NCBI RefSeq assembly: GCF_022436675.1
Contig: NZ_JAKUJZ010000006.1
Location: 301,546-365,545, forward strand
DNA length: 64,000 nucleotides
Source of the DNA: Rheinheimera hassiensis
GTDB taxonomy: Bacteria > Pseudomonadota > Gammaproteobacteria > Enterobacterales > Alteromonadaceae
Direction: 5' to 3'
Shown here: positions 44,984 to 56,027 of the stretch, in pieces
Position numbering within the stretch: the stretch's first letter is position 1
How the letters are laid out: each line of letters begins with the position of its first letter
Made by a program: the position numbers and the translations under genes
The notes under the pieces: generated by a model
Database searches by the model: none
Told to the model about the DNA's origin: nothing
What the model saw: only the letters and a program-made list of their open reading frames with translations

Positions 44984-45196
44984 TTAGATAATTTTATTCT
45001 GCTGCCAGAACTTTTCTTTATCCAGCCGCTGTTGCCGTTTTTCGCAAGGTTTATCGCAGTCACAGGCTTTTTCTATGCCTACTGCACCCAGGCCACCACA
45101 GCTACCTGTAATGGTTTTACGTTGAACCAGATAACCAATTGCCATAGCGACCATGACCAGCAAAAATAAGCCGAAGGTTAGTAAAAATACATCCAT
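44984..45196 (-). CDS. nqrM: Na+-NQR maturation factor NqrM
   Basis: 70 residues. One N-terminal transmembrane helix (about 3-23) followed by a Cys-rich tail with the pattern C..(10)..CDCDKPC, the signature of NqrM (DUF539). It is needed to insert the iron centre held between NqrD and NqrE. It lies 10 bp after apbE and is last in the nqr operon. Confidence 0.92.
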   Translation of the reverse strand: MDVFLLTFGLFLLVMVAMAIGYLVQRKTITGSCGGLGAVGIEKACDCDKPCEKRQQRLDKEKFWQQNKII

Positions 45197-45206
45197 AACA
45201 ACTCCT

Positions 45207-46232
45207 CTATTCTGCTAAATAAGGCAGAAAGGCTTCAGAGCTAAGCTCCGTATAGCCATCATCTGTTTTAATTACCAATAAAACCGCAATGCCATGTTGA
45301 TTGGCAAACGACAGTGCCTCTTGCGACTCCATCACATTTAATGCTGTGGCATAGCCATCTGCCGTCATACAGGACGGGTGCAATACTGTTACCGATACAG
45401 TGCGGTTATTAATCGGCTTGCCAGTACGCGGGTCCAGTAAATGCGAGTAACGCACTCCGTCTTCTTCAAAATAGTTGCGATAATCACCTGAGGTAGCCAC
45501 GCCCATATCACCCGGTACTAAAATACGCTGCACAGCACGTTCCGTTGTTACCGGTTTTTCGATAGCAATTTTCCATGGCTGTTGCTCAGGCTTGCTACCT
45601 TTTAAACGCATTTCGCCGCCAATTTCTACCAGATAATCACTAATGCCGTTTTGCTCCAGCAACGCCGCAACCTGGTCGACACCAAAGCCTTTAGCAATCG
45701 TTGATAAGTCTACTGCTAGCGCAGGTTCTGCTTTGCTTAAACCTGCTTCATTTAGTGTAAGCTTGTTATAGCCCACCACTGCGCGGGTTTGTTCAATTAA
45801 TGCATCGTCTGGAGCATGTTCTATGCGGCCATGGGCACCAAAGCCCCATAACTCTACCAGCGGGCCAACTGTAACATCCAGCACCCCCTGCGTTTGCCCG
45901 GCAATGCGCAGTGCTTCCGCCACGACAGTATGAGTTTGTGGCGATAGCGGAAAAACACTGCCATCGCTGTGGCGGTTAAAACGCATCAGCTCTGATTGCG
46001 GCCGGTAAGTCGACATAAGATCGTTGACCAACTCCAGCTCGGTGTCAATTTGCTGTTGCAGCGCATTACTGTCTATCGCCTTGTCGCTGTAAAATTTAAC
46101 TACATAGTACGTACCCATAGTGTCACCATTTAACTGATATTGCTCAGTTAACGGTTTGGCAGGGCTGCATGAAACTAAAATGGCCAGCCCAATAAGAGCC
46201 AGCCAGTTTTTCAGCAAAGAAACACGATACAT
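45207..46232 (-). CDS. apbE: FAD:protein FMN transferase ApbE
   Basis: 341 residues from ATG at 46230-46232, with AGGA about 6 nt upstream; a TTG nine codons upstream is less likely. Lipoprotein signal with lipobox LVSC. The flavin transferase attaches FMN by phosphoester to Thr residues of NqrB and NqrC in the periplasm. Motifs: DTMGTYY near 38, DLSTIAKGFGVDQVA, VEIGGEMRLKG and HLLDPRTGKP. It is located in the nqr operon between nqrF and nqrM, matching its substrate. Confidence 0.95.
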   Translation of the reverse strand: MYRVSLLKNWLALIGLAILVSCSPAKPLTEQYQLNGDTMGTYYVVKFYSDKAIDSNALQQQIDTELELVNDLMSTYRPQSELMRFNRHSDGSVFPLSPQTHTVVAEALRIAGQTQGVLDVTVGPLVELWGFGAHGRIEHAPDDALIEQTRAVVGYNKLTLNEAGLSKAEPALAVDLSTIAKGFGVDQVAALLEQNGISDYLVEIGGEMRLKGSKPEQQPWKIAIEKPVTTERAVQRILVPGDMGVATSGDYRNYFEEDGVRYSHLLDPRTGKPINNRTVSVTVLHPSCMTADGYATALNVMESQEALSFANQHGIAVLLVIKTDDGYTELSSEAFLPYLAE

Positions 46233-46293
46233 AAGGGTTCCTGATAGCAGAAGGGGCAACCTGTTACGGTGCCCCTGCCGGTTTACTTAACTA

Positions 46294-47526
46294 TTAGCCG
46301 CCGAAGTCGTCTAACAGAATGTTTTCATCTTCTACGCCAAGATCTTTAAGCATATTGATAACCGCTTTATTCATCATTGGCGGGCCGCACATATAGAACT
46401 CACAGTCTTCCGGTGCTTTGTGGTTTTTCAGGTAGTTTTCATAAATAACGTTATGAATAAACCCTGTATAACCGGTCCAATTATCTTCCGGCTGCGGATC
46501 AGATAGCGCCACATGCCACTCGAAGTTGTCATTTTCAGCTGCCAGCATATCGAAATCTTCTACATAGAACATTTCACGCTTAGAACGGGCACCGTACCAG
46601 AAGGTAATTTTGCGCTTCGATTTTAACCGGCGCAGCTGGTCAAAAATGTGTGAACGCATTGGCGCCATACCGGCACCACCACCGATAAATACCATTTCCG
46701 CTTCTGTTTCTTTGGCAAAGAACTCACCAAAGGGGCCAGAAATAGTCACTTTATCACCTTCTTTCAGGCTCCAGATATAAGAAGACATTTTACCGCACGG
46801 TAACGTCAGATTATTTGGCGGCGGTGTAGCAATACGTACGTTCAGCATAATAATGCCCTCTTCTGACGGATAGTTCGCCATTGAGTATGCACGTATAGTT
46901 TCGTCGTCTACTTTTGACTCCAGGCTAAAGAACTTAAAGCGTTCCCAGTCACCACGGAATTGCTCTGGGATCTCAAAATCCTTGTACTTAACATGGTGAG
47001 CAGGTGCCTCGATCTGAATATAACCACCGGCACGAAACGGTACTGACTCACCATCCGGGATCTGCAATTTCAGCTCTTTAATAAAAGTTGCTTTGTTATC
47101 GTTAGAGATAACAGTACAGTCCCATTTTTTGATGCCGAAGATTTCTTCTTCAACTTCAATTTCCATATCAGATTTTACATTCACCTGACAAGACAAACGG
47201 CAACCTTCGCGCGCTTCACCTTTAGTAATGTGGCCAAGTTCAGTAGGCAGAATTTCACCGCCACCCGACTTCACGTGTACACGACACTGGCCACAAGAAC
47301 CACCACCGCCACAGGCTGATGATAAGAAAATGCCTTTGTCTGCCAATGCGCCCAGCAATTTACCACCGGCTTTGGTTTTAATCGCCTTGTCCGGATCACC
47401 ATTAATGCTGATGGTAATGTCACCTGAAGCTACCAGCTTGGATTTAGCCGCTAAAATAATAACGACTAATGCCAGTACCACCAGGGTAAACATGCCAACG
47501 CCAAGAAATATGTCTAAATTTTCCAT
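46294..47526 (-). CDS. nqrF: Na+-translocating NADH:quinone reductase subunit F
   Basis: 410 residues. An N-terminal transmembrane helix (about 5-27), a 2Fe-2S ferredoxin domain with ligands in [12 protein letters not shown] near 70-81 and a fourth Cys at about 111 (GCRLSC), then a FAD/NADH reductase: RAYSMANYP (FAD) near 210, [14 protein letters not shown] (NADH) near 275 and the C-terminal Gly pair. It is the electron entry point of the pump. It follows nqrE by 18 bp. Confidence 0.97.
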   Translation of the reverse strand: MENLDIFLGVGMFTLVVLALVVIILAAKSKLVASGDITISINGDPDKAIKTKAGGKLLGALADKGIFLSSACGGGGSCGQCRVHVKSGGGEILPTELGHITKGEAREGCRLSCQVNVKSDMEIEVEEEIFGIKKWDCTVISNDNKATFIKELKLQIPDGESVPFRAGGYIQIEAPAHHVKYKDFEIPEQFRGDWERFKFFSLESKVDDETIRAYSMANYPSEEGIIMLNVRIATPPPNNLTLPCGKMSSYIWSLKEGDKVTISGPFGEFFAKETEAEMVFIGGGAGMAPMRSHIFDQLRRLKSKRKITFWYGARSKREMFYVEDFDMLAAENDNFEWHVALSDPQPEDNWTGYTGFIHNVIYENYLKNHKAPEDCEFYMCGPPMMNKAVINMLKDLGVEDENILLDDFGG

Positions 47527-47544
47527 CTTCTGTGCCTTTACCCC

Positions 47545-48153
47545 TTACAGTGAAACACCAGAGAAAGACATAAAGCCTAACCCCATTAAACCAACCATTA
47601 AGAAGGTGATGCCCAGACCACGTAAACCATGTGGAATATCTGCATATTTCAGCTTCTCACGAATACCGGCCAGCAGAGTAATTGCTAAAGCCCAGCCTAC
47701 GCCGCTACCCAGGCCAAATACCACACTTTCACCGAAGTTGTAATCACGCTCAACCATAAAGGCTACCGCACCGAAAATGGCACAGTTCACCGTGATTAAT
47801 GGCAGAAAGATACCCAGGGCGTTGTACAGTGCCGGAAAAAACTTATCTAAAATCATTTCCAGAATTTGTACCAATGCAGCGATAACACCGATGTAAGTTA
47901 AGAAACCCAGAAAGCTTAAGTCTGCATCCGGGAAACCGGCCCAGCTTAAGGCACCAGGCGCTAACAGGTTTTGATACACCAGGTTATTTACCGGCACTGA
48001 AATACCCAGTACCACGATAACAGCAACACCCAAGCCAAATGCTGTGGTGATTTTTTTCGATACGGCAATAAAAGTACACATACCGAGGAAGAAGGTCAGC
48101 GCCAGGTTTTCAATAAACACTGCGCGAACAAATAAGCTTATATAATGTTCCAT
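47545..48153 (-). CDS. nqrE: Na+-translocating NADH:quinone reductase subunit E
   Basis: 202 residues, six transmembrane helices. It shares the fold and inverted topology with NqrD (Rnf/Nqr DE family); conserved Cys in FLGMCTFIA and TVNCAIFG take part in the NqrDE iron site. It follows nqrD by 10 bp on the minus strand. Confidence 0.97.
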   Translation of the reverse strand: MEHYISLFVRAVFIENLALTFFLGMCTFIAVSKKITTAFGLGVAVIVVLGISVPVNNLVYQNLLAPGALSWAGFPDADLSFLGFLTYIGVIAALVQILEMILDKFFPALYNALGIFLPLITVNCAIFGAVAFMVERDYNFGESVVFGLGSGVGWALAITLLAGIREKLKYADIPHGLRGLGITFLMVGLMGLGFMSFSGVSL

Positions 48154-48163
48154 CTACAGCTCC

Positions 48164-48793
48164 TTATGCCTTCTCGATTTGTTCAGTACGGTAAGTACGC
48201 AGTAACCAAATCAGTCCGGCAATGATGATAAAGGCGCTTGGTGGCATTAACAGCAAGCCCATTGGCTGGTACCAGCCGCCATCTTTTACCAGTGGCATAA
48301 TTTCAATACCGAACAGCGTACCAGAACCGCCTAATTCACGGATAAAGGCAACAGTCATCAGCACCGCGCTATAACCTAAACCATTACCGATACCATCCAG
48401 GAAGCTGATACCCGGCGCGCTTTTCATCGCAAACGCTTCGGCACGGCCCATAACGATACAGTTGGTAATAATCAGGCCAACAAATACCGATAGTTCTTTG
48501 GCCACATCATAGGCAAAAGCTTTCAGCAATTGGTCTACCACTATTACCAGAGAAGCGATGATGGTCATTTGCACGATGATACGTACACTGGAAGGTATAT
48601 GGTTACGAATTAACGAGATAAAAAAGTTAGAGAAAGCCGTTACCAGAGTTAGTGCAATACACATAACCAAGGCTTTATCCATCTTGGTGGTTACCGCCAG
48701 CGCAGAACAGATACCCAGTACCTGAAGTGCGATAGGGTTATTGGCAAATACCGGGCCAAACAGAACCGTTTTAATTTCTTTTGCATTAGCCAT
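48164..48793 (-). CDS. nqrD: Na+-translocating NADH:quinone reductase subunit D
   Basis: 209 residues, six transmembrane helices. The conserved Cys residues in [13 protein letters not shown] and [17 protein letters not shown] are the iron ligands shared with NqrE. Its start overlaps the nqrC stop by 8 bp. Confidence 0.97.
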   Translation of the reverse strand: MANAKEIKTVLFGPVFANNPIALQVLGICSALAVTTKMDKALVMCIALTLVTAFSNFFISLIRNHIPSSVRIIVQMTIIASLVIVVDQLLKAFAYDVAKELSVFVGLIITNCIVMGRAEAFAMKSAPGISFLDGIGNGLGYSAVLMTVAFIRELGGSGTLFGIEIMPLVKDGGWYQPMGLLLMPPSAFIIIAGLIWLLRTYRTEQIEKA

Positions 48794-49571
48794 TATTCAA
48801 TGCTCCGTCGCGAACTTTAGCCAGGAACGGGGCGAAACCCTTAGCACCTGCCCAGAAATCGAAAGTGTACTGTACGCCATTACTGGTTAAGGTAGCACCA
48901 GACAAGCCGTCTACTTCAAAAGCAGAATCAGCACTGGCATTACCCGGTTTAACTACTTTAATAGCAGGAGCACCGGATTGATCAAGCAACTTTTTACCTT
49001 CAAATTGCGCCACCCATTTCGGGTTTTGCACTTCGCCACCTAAGCCAGCCGTTTCGCCCTGCTCGTAGTAGTTAAGGCCCTTAATAGTAGTGCCATCTGC
49101 TCCAAGCGCTAAAAAGGCATGCATCGTTGACCACAAACCATAGCCATGAATTGGCAGCACTATAGCTGACAGCTCACCTGATTCAACGCCGTTGTTGTAA
49201 GCCAGATAAACCGGAGCAATGTTAGCGCGGCTTTTAATTGACGCGACATCTTCGTCACCTGACAAGCGAATACTCTCTTCCGGGTCTTTCATAAACTTCC
49301 GGTAATCGTAGTTCGCAGGCTTCTCAACAAAGTCGCCGGTATCCAGGTCAACAAAGCGCTCTTCAATGTGCTTGCTGTACAGCTCGTTAATATCACTGCC
49401 AGACAGTAAGCCCGTTACTGCCAGTACGTTTTTCTGCGAGTCCAGCAGCTTGTTTGCCGTTTGTTGCGGGCGTAACTGCACTGCTGCAGTAGACACTATA
49501 ACCGCACAGACTAAACATAAAGATATGACTACGATCAGCGTTTTGCTGATGCTATCGTTATTACTAGACAT
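48786..49571 (-). CDS. nqrC: Na+-translocating NADH:quinone reductase subunit C
   Basis: 261 residues from ATG at 49569-49571, which overlaps the nqrB end by 8 bp; a frame to 49631 would lie within nqrB. One N-terminal transmembrane helix (about 12-32) and a periplasmic FMN-binding domain with covalent FMN Thr in [12 protein letters not shown] near 228. Flavin is added by the ApbE encoded three genes on. Confidence 0.97.
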   Translation of the reverse strand: MSSNNDSISKTLIVVISLCLVCAVIVSTAAVQLRPQQTANKLLDSQKNVLAVTGLLSGSDINELYSKHIEERFVDLDTGDFVEKPANYDYRKFMKDPEESIRLSGDEDVASIKSRANIAPVYLAYNNGVESGELSAIVLPIHGYGLWSTMHAFLALGADGTTIKGLNYYEQGETAGLGGEVQNPKWVAQFEGKKLLDQSGAPAIKVVKPGNASADSAFEVDGLSGATLTSNGVQYTFDFWAGAKGFAPFLAKVRDGALNNG

Positions 49572-50769
49572 TACGTGCCAGCCTCCGTTTGATGTTGGCC
49601 TGAGCCACGAAGAAATCGAACAATGGCGCAAACAGGTTAGCGAACAGTATGGCTAACATCATACCTTCAGGGTATGCCGGGTTAGCAACACGGATCATCA
49701 CAACCATAAAGCCAATCAGAATACCGTATGCCCACTTACCTTTATCTGTAAAGGACGCCGAAACCGGATCAGTAGCCATAAAGAACATACCAATAGCAAA
49801 ACCACCTAGCACCAGGTGCCAATGCCACGGCATAGCAAACATAGTATTGCTTTCTGAACCGATTGCATTAAACAGATAAGCAGACAGCACCATACCCACC
49901 ATCACACCGGCAACAATGCGCCAGGAAGCAATGCGGAAGTAAATCAGGGCTAAACCACCGATTAATAATGCTAAGACTGAGGTTTCTCCAACAGAACCCG
50001 GAATAACACCATAAAAGGCATCCCACCACAGGTCCATGCTAGTCGAGTAATCCAGCTCGCCTGCTGCCGCCTTGCTTAACCAGGTAGCACCTGAATAACC
50101 ATCGGCTACGGTCCATACTGCATCACCGGAGATTTGCGCCGGATAAGCAAAAAACAGAAACGCACGGCCAGCCAGCGCCGGGTTTAAGAAGTTACGGCCG
50201 GTACCACCAAATACTTCTTTGGCAATAACAATACCAAAAGTGATACCCAGTGCTACCTGCCACAGCGGAATAGTCGCCGGCAGAATTAACGCAAACAGGA
50301 TAGAGCTGACAAAGAAGCCTTCGTTAACTTCGTGCTTACGCACTGAGGCAAACAACACTTCCCAGAAGCCACCAACAATAAAGGTCACAGCGTAAATTGG
50401 CAAAAACCATACCGCGCCGTACCACATTTTACTGCCCCAGCCAGACTGAGCTGTCAGTTCGCCACCTAAGGCCTGATAAACCGCAACCTGCCAGGTATCC
50501 GGTGTACCAAAACCGGCCTGCAGAGCAATAACCGCCTGGTGACCAATATTGTACATACCAAAGAACAGCGCCGGGAATAACGCCAGCCAGACAAAGATCA
50601 TGATACGTTTTAAATCGATACTGTCACGCACGTGAGTACCGTTTTTTGTCACAAGACCCGGGGTATAAAGAACAGTGGCAATAGCTTCATACAGCGCATA
50701 CCACTTTTCATATTTACCGCCTTTCTCAAAAGACGGCTCAATGCGCTCTAAAAAATGCTTCAAACTCAT
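49564..50769 (-). CDS. nqrB: Na+-translocating NADH:quinone reductase subunit B
   Basis: 401 residues from ATG at 50767-50769 ([18 protein letters not shown]); an upstream start at 50802 would lie inside nqrA. About ten transmembrane helices. Covalent FMN Thr in SGAT ([11 protein letters not shown]) and [19 protein letters not shown] are family motifs. It binds quinone and riboflavin and forms the Na+ path. It starts 2 bp after the nqrA stop. Confidence 0.97.
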   Translation of the reverse strand: MSLKHFLERIEPSFEKGGKYEKWYALYEAIATVLYTPGLVTKNGTHVRDSIDLKRIMIFVWLALFPALFFGMYNIGHQAVIALQAGFGTPDTWQVAVYQALGGELTAQSGWGSKMWYGAVWFLPIYAVTFIVGGFWEVLFASVRKHEVNEGFFVSSILFALILPATIPLWQVALGITFGIVIAKEVFGGTGRNFLNPALAGRAFLFFAYPAQISGDAVWTVADGYSGATWLSKAAAGELDYSTSMDLWWDAFYGVIPGSVGETSVLALLIGGLALIYFRIASWRIVAGVMVGMVLSAYLFNAIGSESNTMFAMPWHWHLVLGGFAIGMFFMATDPVSASFTDKGKWAYGILIGFMVVMIRVANPAYPEGMMLAILFANLFAPLFDFFVAQANIKRRLARNV

Positions 50770-50771
50770 GA

Positions 50772-52109
50772 TTAGCCTTCCTTCTGAATGGTCGTCAGGC
50801 AACTACGCAAAATGGTGCCATAGTCATACTTACCCGGACACACAAAGGTACACAGCGCCAGATCTTCTTCATCTAATTCCAGACAACCTAAAGATATTGC
50901 ACCGTCAGTGTCACCCGACACCATGTCGCGCAGCAACAGCGTAGGCAGAATATCCAATGGCATCACGCGCTCATAGTTACCAATTGGCACCATAGCCCGA
51001 GCTGAACCATTAGTGGTTGTCGTCATATTAAACAACCGCTTCGGATTCAGATGCGACAAATAAGCACGGGTTACTGAAAATTTAGTTGCGCCCGGAGCAA
51101 TCCAGCCTAAGAACTCTTTTTCAGTACCTTCAGCCAACACAGAAAGCTGAGTGTGGTAACGGCCGACATAACCGTGTACACCGTTTGCTGTAGCACCTGC
51201 TAACACTGAGCCAGAAATAATACGGTTCTGCCCATCTGCCAGTTCACCAGCAGTCAATTCGCTGGTTGAAGCGCCCAGTACAGTTTTAACCAAACGCGGG
51301 TTTTTCACAGCCGGGCCAGCCACAGCGATTACACGCTCACTGTGTAGCTCACCGGTGGTAAATAACTTACCGATCGCGATAACGTCCTGATAACCGATGT
51401 GCCAAACCACTTTTTTCGCACTAACAGGGTCAAGCAGATGAATATGCGTACCGACCAGACCAGCTGGATGCGGGCCATCAAAGTCTGCTACTTCAGCTTT
51501 GCTGATAGTTGGCACTGTGGCTCCAGCTTTCTTACACAGATATAGCTTACCGTCAGTCAGCGTTGCTAACAGGGTTAAGCCCTGGGTAAATGCTTCGCTG
51601 TCAGCAGCAATAACTACAGCAGGATCAGCAGCCAGCGGGTTGGTATCCATGGCATTGACGAAAATCGCACGCGGCGTACTATCAATGGCCGGAGTCTGGC
51701 TAAACGGGCGGGTGCGTAGTGCAACCCATAACCCTGAATCCACCAGATTTTGTACGATTTGCTCACGGCTTACACCGGCAAGCTGATCGGCAGAGTATTT
51801 GGCAAACTGCACGGCATCATTACCTGCAGCAGCAATCACTACAGACTGTAATACCCGCTTAGCGCCACGGTTGATCTCTTTGACAGTGCCCGCCAACGGT
51901 GCAGTAAATTTAACACCGGGCGTTTTCTTATCTTCGAAAAGTACCTGGCCTTTCTTTACCGTATCGCCAACTTCAACCGACATGGTCGGACGCATACCAA
52001 TATACTCTTCGCCTAATACAGCGACAGTATTAATGGTATTGCCCGCACTGATCTCTTGTTTAGGACTGCCCGCGAGGGGAATGTCCAAGCCTTTTTTGAG
52101 TTTTATCAT
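50772..52109 (-). CDS. nqrA: Na+-translocating NADH:quinone reductase subunit A
   Basis: 445 residues from ATG at 52107-52109 ([14 protein letters not shown], the usual NqrA start); a GTG four codons earlier is possible, and neither has a clear ribosome binding site. A soluble subunit on the cytoplasmic side with a biotinyl-like N-terminal domain ([15 protein letters not shown]) and an SLBB-like middle. First gene of nqrABCDEF-apbE-nqrM, a complete set for respiratory Na+ pumping. Confidence 0.97.
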   Translation of the reverse strand: MIKLKKGLDIPLAGSPKQEISAGNTINTVAVLGEEYIGMRPTMSVEVGDTVKKGQVLFEDKKTPGVKFTAPLAGTVKEINRGAKRVLQSVVIAAAGNDAVQFAKYSADQLAGVSREQIVQNLVDSGLWVALRTRPFSQTPAIDSTPRAIFVNAMDTNPLAADPAVVIAADSEAFTQGLTLLATLTDGKLYLCKKAGATVPTISKAEVADFDGPHPAGLVGTHIHLLDPVSAKKVVWHIGYQDVIAIGKLFTTGELHSERVIAVAGPAVKNPRLVKTVLGASTSELTAGELADGQNRIISGSVLAGATANGVHGYVGRYHTQLSVLAEGTEKEFLGWIAPGATKFSVTRAYLSHLNPKRLFNMTTTTNGSARAMVPIGNYERVMPLDILPTLLLRDMVSGDTDGAISLGCLELDEEDLALCTFVCPGKYDYGTILRSCLTTIQKEG

Positions 52110-52243
52110 ACGTACTTGCACTACTATTTTGGGAAGAAACAGGGCCTAGTTTTTCAGCTGCTCAGCGCGCAGCGCATCCGGAGTTATTTATCAGGGTTTC
52201 CCGCTGTTTATTTTTAAACCGGATACACGTATTAAAGTCGCGG

Positions 52244-52252
52244 ATTCTAGCA
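52244..52252 (-). promoter_or_regulatory. Extended -10 element upstream of nqrA
   Basis: TGCTAGAAT on the minus strand is a good TGN-TANAAT extended -10, about 135 bp before nqrA. No convincing -35 lies 17 nt upstream, as is common for extended -10 promoters. The 52110-52428 gap otherwise holds the fabV terminator and no gene. Confidence 0.4.
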
Positions 52253-52398
52253 TTAATACAGCTGCCTATCTATGCTGTTGCGCAAATTTTCCGGCAAACC
52301 AACCGGGCAATATGGCCATTGGTCTAGCCTGACAGCGCTGCGACATTAGCGTTTTACTGCTGCAAATTCTAGTCAACTTTAGTCCATCTGCGCATAAA

Positions 52399-52421
52399 CA
52401 AAAGCCGCCCGTAGGCGGCCT
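52399..52421 (-). terminator. Intrinsic terminator of fabV
   Basis: On the minus strand: GGCCGCC, TAC, GGGCGGC, then TTTTGTTT. It begins 8 bp after the fabV stop. Confidence 0.8.
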
Positions 52422-52428
52422 GATAAAA

Positions 52429-53622
52429 TTAACCGGTAATATTTTGCAGTGGCACCATAGGTGAGACATCTGCATCATAATCTACATGGCTGTAGCCAAA
52501 ACCAAATAATCTTAAAAATTCATTATGATAGCCTTTGTAATCAGTCAGTGTGTCGATACTGTCTGTTGTTACCTGGCCCCATAAATCTTTTACTGCCTGT
52601 TGAATATGTGCACTTAACTCCTTGCCGTCCATACGTAAGCGGCCGGCTTCGTCCATGACAGGCGTATCGCTGTATAATCCCTGACGGAATAAGCCGTTAA
52701 TTTGCTCAATACAGCCTTCATGCGTGCCTTCTTCTTTCATCACGCGATACAACAGCGAAATATACAGCGGCATAATAGGAATGGCAGAGCTGGCCTGAGT
52801 AACCAGCGCTTTTAACGACGCCACGTAAGCCTTACCTTTCTTACCGGCTAATTGGGCCGTAATGGCAGCGGCCGCACGGTCTAAATCTTCCTTGGCTTTG
52901 CCGATGGTGGCTTTGCCATAAATTGGCCAGGTCAGCTCTTTACCAATATAGGTATACGCTACGGTCTGGCAGTTATCTGCCAGCACACCGGCAGCATCCA
53001 GCTGATTTAACCAGCGTTCCCAGTCTTCGCCGCCCATCACTTTTACTGTTTGATAAATTTCATCATCATTTGCCGGCTCAACCGACACTTCTTCTATTTC
53101 ACGCTTGCTGGTGTTGAGCGTTCTGGCCGTGTATGACTGACCAATAGGTTTTAATACTGAACTGAATATTTCGCCGCTCACCGGATCTTTACGCCGCGGC
53201 GCTGCCAGGCTATACACCACCAGATCAATTTTACCCATTTCACTGCGGATAATATCAATGGCTTGCGCTTTTAACTCATCGGTAAACGCATCGCCGTTAA
53301 TGTGTTTATTCCACAGCCCTTCTGCCTGAGCCGCCTGTTCAAATGCGGCAGTGTTATACCAACCAGCAGAGGCCGTTTTACTCTCTGTGGGTTCTTTTTC
53401 AAAAAATATACCTAAGGTTTTAGCGCCTGAGCCAAAAGCTGCAGTAATACGCGAAGCCAGGCCGTAGCCGGTAGATGCACCTATTACCAGCACATTTTTC
53501 GGCCCGTTAGCAACAGGGCCTGCTTTTTTTACATACTCGATTTGTTCTTTTACATGCTCGGCGCAGCCGACAGGATGGGCGTTAGTACAGATAAAACCAC
53601 GAATTTTCGGTTGAATAACCAT
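52429..53622 (-). CDS. fabV: Enoyl-ACP reductase FabV
   Basis: 397 residues, family length. It reduces the trans-2 double bond of enoyl-ACP with NADH in fatty-acid elongation, and is naturally resistant to triclosan. Signatures: [19 protein letters not shown] at the N-terminus, dinucleotide loop [12 protein letters not shown] near 49, VYSLAAPRR near 135, and the extended Tyr-X8-Lys active site in [19 protein letters not shown]. Transcribed alone and ended by its own terminator. No fabI is in the window. Confidence 0.97.
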   Translation of the reverse strand: MVIQPKIRGFICTNAHPVGCAEHVKEQIEYVKKAGPVANGPKNVLVIGASTGYGLASRITAAFGSGAKTLGIFFEKEPTESKTASAGWYNTAAFEQAAQAEGLWNKHINGDAFTDELKAQAIDIIRSEMGKIDLVVYSLAAPRRKDPVSGEIFSSVLKPIGQSYTARTLNTSKREIEEVSVEPANDDEIYQTVKVMGGEDWERWLNQLDAAGVLADNCQTVAYTYIGKELTWPIYGKATIGKAKEDLDRAAAAITAQLAGKKGKAYVASLKALVTQASSAIPIMPLYISLLYRVMKEEGTHEGCIEQINGLFRQGLYSDTPVMDEAGRLRMDGKELSAHIQQAVKDLWGQVTTDSIDTLTDYKGYHNEFLRLFGFGYSHVDYDADVSPMVPLQNITG

Positions 53623-53735
53623 GACAGCTCCTGCTGTTGTCTCGACAAAATTGACGCTAGTGTAAAACTTTACCGCAGAAAACAGGTCTGATCAGCCGTT
53701 TTATGTGTCAGAACATAATTAATATGCGCCGGACA

Positions 53736-53764
53736 GAAAAAAAGCGTCATACCGACGCTTTTTC
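53736..53764 (-). terminator. Intrinsic terminator overlapping the bolA stop codon
   Basis: On the minus strand AAAAAGCGTC, GGTAT, GACGC, TTTTTTT. The TGA stop of bolA (53747-53749) lies at the loop/3' arm, so the ascending arm is coding. Confidence 0.8.
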
Positions 53765-54079
53765 AGTTTTATTACCACCATAGCATCGTGGCGACACCGG
53801 TGGTTTCTCGGCGTAGTACTCATACCACTCAGACGGAGTGTAAGTGTGCAGCGCCAACGCGTGAATTTTCTCTGCCAGTTCTTCTGCCACTATGGCATTA
53901 ACAGCCCGGTGCCGCTGTAGCAACCGCAAACCATTAAAGGCCGGCGTTACAATTACCACTTTAAAATGCGACTCAGACCCCTGAGGCACATTGTGCAGGT
54001 GGCTTTCGTTGACCACGTCAAGGAACACAGGATCAAATGCACTCAGTAACTTCTGTTCAATAGCTGTATGAATCAACAT
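53747..54079 (-). CDS. bolA: BolA family protein
   Basis: 110 residues. BolA works with monothiol glutaredoxin in iron-sulfur trafficking and affects cell shape and stress response. Class II KH-like fold: IEQKLLSAFDPVFLDVVNESHLHNVPQ with the conserved His, then SHFKVVIVTPAF, and the helix RHRAVNAIVAEEL with the His of the iron site and HALALHTYTPSEW. The C-terminal 20 residues are an extension rich in Pro, Tyr and Lys. Confidence 0.94.
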   Translation of the reverse strand: MLIHTAIEQKLLSAFDPVFLDVVNESHLHNVPQGSESHFKVVIVTPAFNGLRLLQRHRAVNAIVAEELAEKIHALALHTYTPSEWYEYYAEKPPVSPRCYGGNKTEKASV

Positions 54080-54205
54080 AGTCCTAATCCTTTTTTATTC
54101 CTTTAATTAACTCTAGATGCCCGCGTTAAACTTGCCAGCGGGTTTTGCTGTCAAGTTAAATAATCCGAACTAACGGGCTGGCGGCATTACTAAAAATAAA
54201 TTTGT

Positions 54206-54838
54206 CTAAGCCTTTGCTGCAATATAACGAAAGGTCAGGTTCAACCTGGCCTCAGTTATCCGGCTTTGCTTTGGCAACCGGTGCAACCAGTGCTGCTGGC
54301 AACCCTGGCTCATTAGCAGCAAACTGCCAGGCGTTAAATCCAGCGCCAGTTGCCAGTGCTGCCGGCGATGTTTTAACTCAAAACGTCGTGCGGCGCCAAG
54401 ACTAACAGAGGCGATAACCGGATCATCTCCCAGTTCTGGCTCATTGTCAGCATGCCAGCCCATATGTTGTTGACCGTTTGCATATAAATTAAGCAACACG
54501 CAATTAAACGGTTGCTGCAAAAACTGGCTTACCTCGCCGGTAAGCTGCTTGACTGCCGGATGCCAGGGTTCAGGCGTAAAAGTAGTACCTGAATAACGAT
54601 AGCTGCAATGACTATCGCCCATCCAGACTTGCTGGCGTGGTATTTTTACTTTTTTACCAAACATCGTAATGCTGTCCTGTTTCCAGGCCAACTGAGCCCC
54701 CAGCTCAGCCTGCAACGCCGCAGTTGCAGCAGCATTTAACCAACCTGGCCATAATGTCATCTGCGCATCCGGCAAACGGAATACTTGCTCCGGGTATTGC
54801 TGGTTGTCGGCCTGACGTGGCCGTGTCAAAATACTCAT
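54206..54838 (-). CDS. AlkB-like 2-oxoglutarate/Fe(II) dioxygenase
   Basis: 210 residues. It matches DNA-repair dioxygenases that directly reverse alkyl adducts on 1-methyladenine and 3-methylcytosine, close to the ALKBH2-type bacterial group. Iron ligands H-x-D in MGWHADNEPELG near 130 and a later His in WLHRLPKQS; the 2OG Arg follow in SRITEARLNLTFR. Substrate-loop RQQVWMGDSHCSYRYSG fits. It is divergent from rlmG with just 23 bp between start codons. Confidence 0.88.
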   Translation of the reverse strand: MSILTRPRQADNQQYPEQVFRLPDAQMTLWPGWLNAAATAALQAELGAQLAWKQDSITMFGKKVKIPRQQVWMGDSHCSYRYSGTTFTPEPWHPAVKQLTGEVSQFLQQPFNCVLLNLYANGQQHMGWHADNEPELGDDPVIASVSLGAARRFELKHRRQHWQLALDLTPGSLLLMSQGCQQHWLHRLPKQSRITEARLNLTFRYIAAKA

Positions 54839-54861
54839 CTTATTTCATCACTCGTGTTTCT

Positions 54862-56025
54862 ATGAATACCACTTTTGTGCATTCTCAAGGCAGCCTGCAG
54901 TTACACCGCTGGCCGCTTAACCAACCCAATAGCAGTTTACAGGCCTGGGATGCGGCTGACGAATTGTTAATCCTGCATGCGCAGGAAGCAATTAGCCAAT
55001 TCACATTGCAACATCAGCGTCAGCCGACTTTGCTGCTTATTAATGACAGTTTCGGCGCTTTATCCTGCGCGTTGTCTGACTGCCCGCAGTTTCAGATAAA
55101 TGACTCTGTGCTGGCAGCGCAGGGCACTTTATATAACCGGCAGCAAAACAATATTGCGGATAGCGGCCTGCAGCAACTCTCCAGCCTTGCCCCCTACCCG
55201 GCGCAGCCAGATATAGTGCTGCTGAAACTACCCAATAACTACAGTTATCTGCAATACGTATTGCAACAGCTTGCCAGTGTCGTTACGCCACAAACGTTAA
55301 TTCTGGCCAGTGCCAAAGCAAAAGATATCAGCCGTAACGTACTGGCGATGTTCGACAATACACTGGGCCCGGCCTCCGCGTCGCTAACAGTGAAAAAATG
55401 CAGGCTGATCCAATGCAGCTTTAGCACGCTCTTACCGGGCGCTGCTGCAGTGCAGTTTCCGTTAGCCTGGCCGCTTGAGCATACTGAATTTACTGTGGTA
55501 AACCATGCGAATGTGTTTTCCCGCGAAAAGCTGGATCAGGGGGCGCGCTTCTTTTTACAGCATTTGCCTGAAATAAAAAGTGCCCAGCGTGTTATCGATT
55601 TGGGTTGCGGCAATGGCGTATTAGGGCTTGCGCTATTAAGCCAGTATTCTGACTTTCAACTGGTGTGTTGTGATGAATCTTATATGGCAGCAGACTCGGC
55701 CCGGCAAACGATAGCAAACAACTTGCCAGATAAATTAGCGCTGTGTGAGTTTATCGTGGATGACTGTCTGAGCCAGCAGCAAGATAAATCGGCTGATATT
55801 GTGCTGTGTAACCCGCCATTTCATCAGCAACACGCCGTTACCGGCCATATTGCCAGCCAGATGTTTACTGACGCCAAACGGGTGCTGCAACAAGGCGGCC
55901 GTTTGCGCATAGTGGCAAACCGTCATCTGGGGTATGCTGATGTGCTTAAGCGTTTATTCGGCAATTGCCAACAGCTGGCGGCCGACCCTAAATTTGTCAT
56001 TTTAGAAGCCATAAAAAGGAGCTGA
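54862..56025 (+). CDS. rlmG: 23S rRNA guanine-1835 N2-methyltransferase
   Basis: 387 residues from ATG at 54862; the longer frame to 54724 runs inside the divergent alkB gene. A duplicated methyltransferase fold as in RsmC/RlmG: degenerate N-terminal half (LLINDSFGALSCAL, LGPASASL), then the active half with NHANVFSREKLDQGARFFLQHLP, SAM motif DLGCGNGVLGLAL near 252 and catalytic NPPFHQQHAVT near 325. The N-terminal motifs fit RlmG rather than RsmC. Followed by yajG at 2 bp. Confidence 0.92.
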   Translation: MNTTFVHSQGSLQLHRWPLNQPNSSLQAWDAADELLILHAQEAISQFTLQHQRQPTLLLINDSFGALSCALSDCPQFQINDSVLAAQGTLYNRQQNNIADSGLQQLSSLAPYPAQPDIVLLKLPNNYSYLQYVLQQLASVVTPQTLILASAKAKDISRNVLAMFDNTLGPASASLTVKKCRLIQCSFSTLLPGAAAVQFPLAWPLEHTEFTVVNHANVFSREKLDQGARFFLQHLPEIKSAQRVIDLGCGNGVLGLALLSQYSDFQLVCCDESYMAADSARQTIANNLPDKLALCEFIVDDCLSQQQDKSADIVLCNPPFHQQHAVTGHIASQMFTDAKRVLQQGGRLRIVANRHLGYADVLKRLFGNCQQLAADPKFVILEAIKRS

Positions 56026-56027
56026 AC

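Noticed and set aside
52266-52478. 70-codon minus-strand frame between nqrA and fabV
   Set aside because: It overlaps the fabV end and its terminator and has no ribosome binding site.
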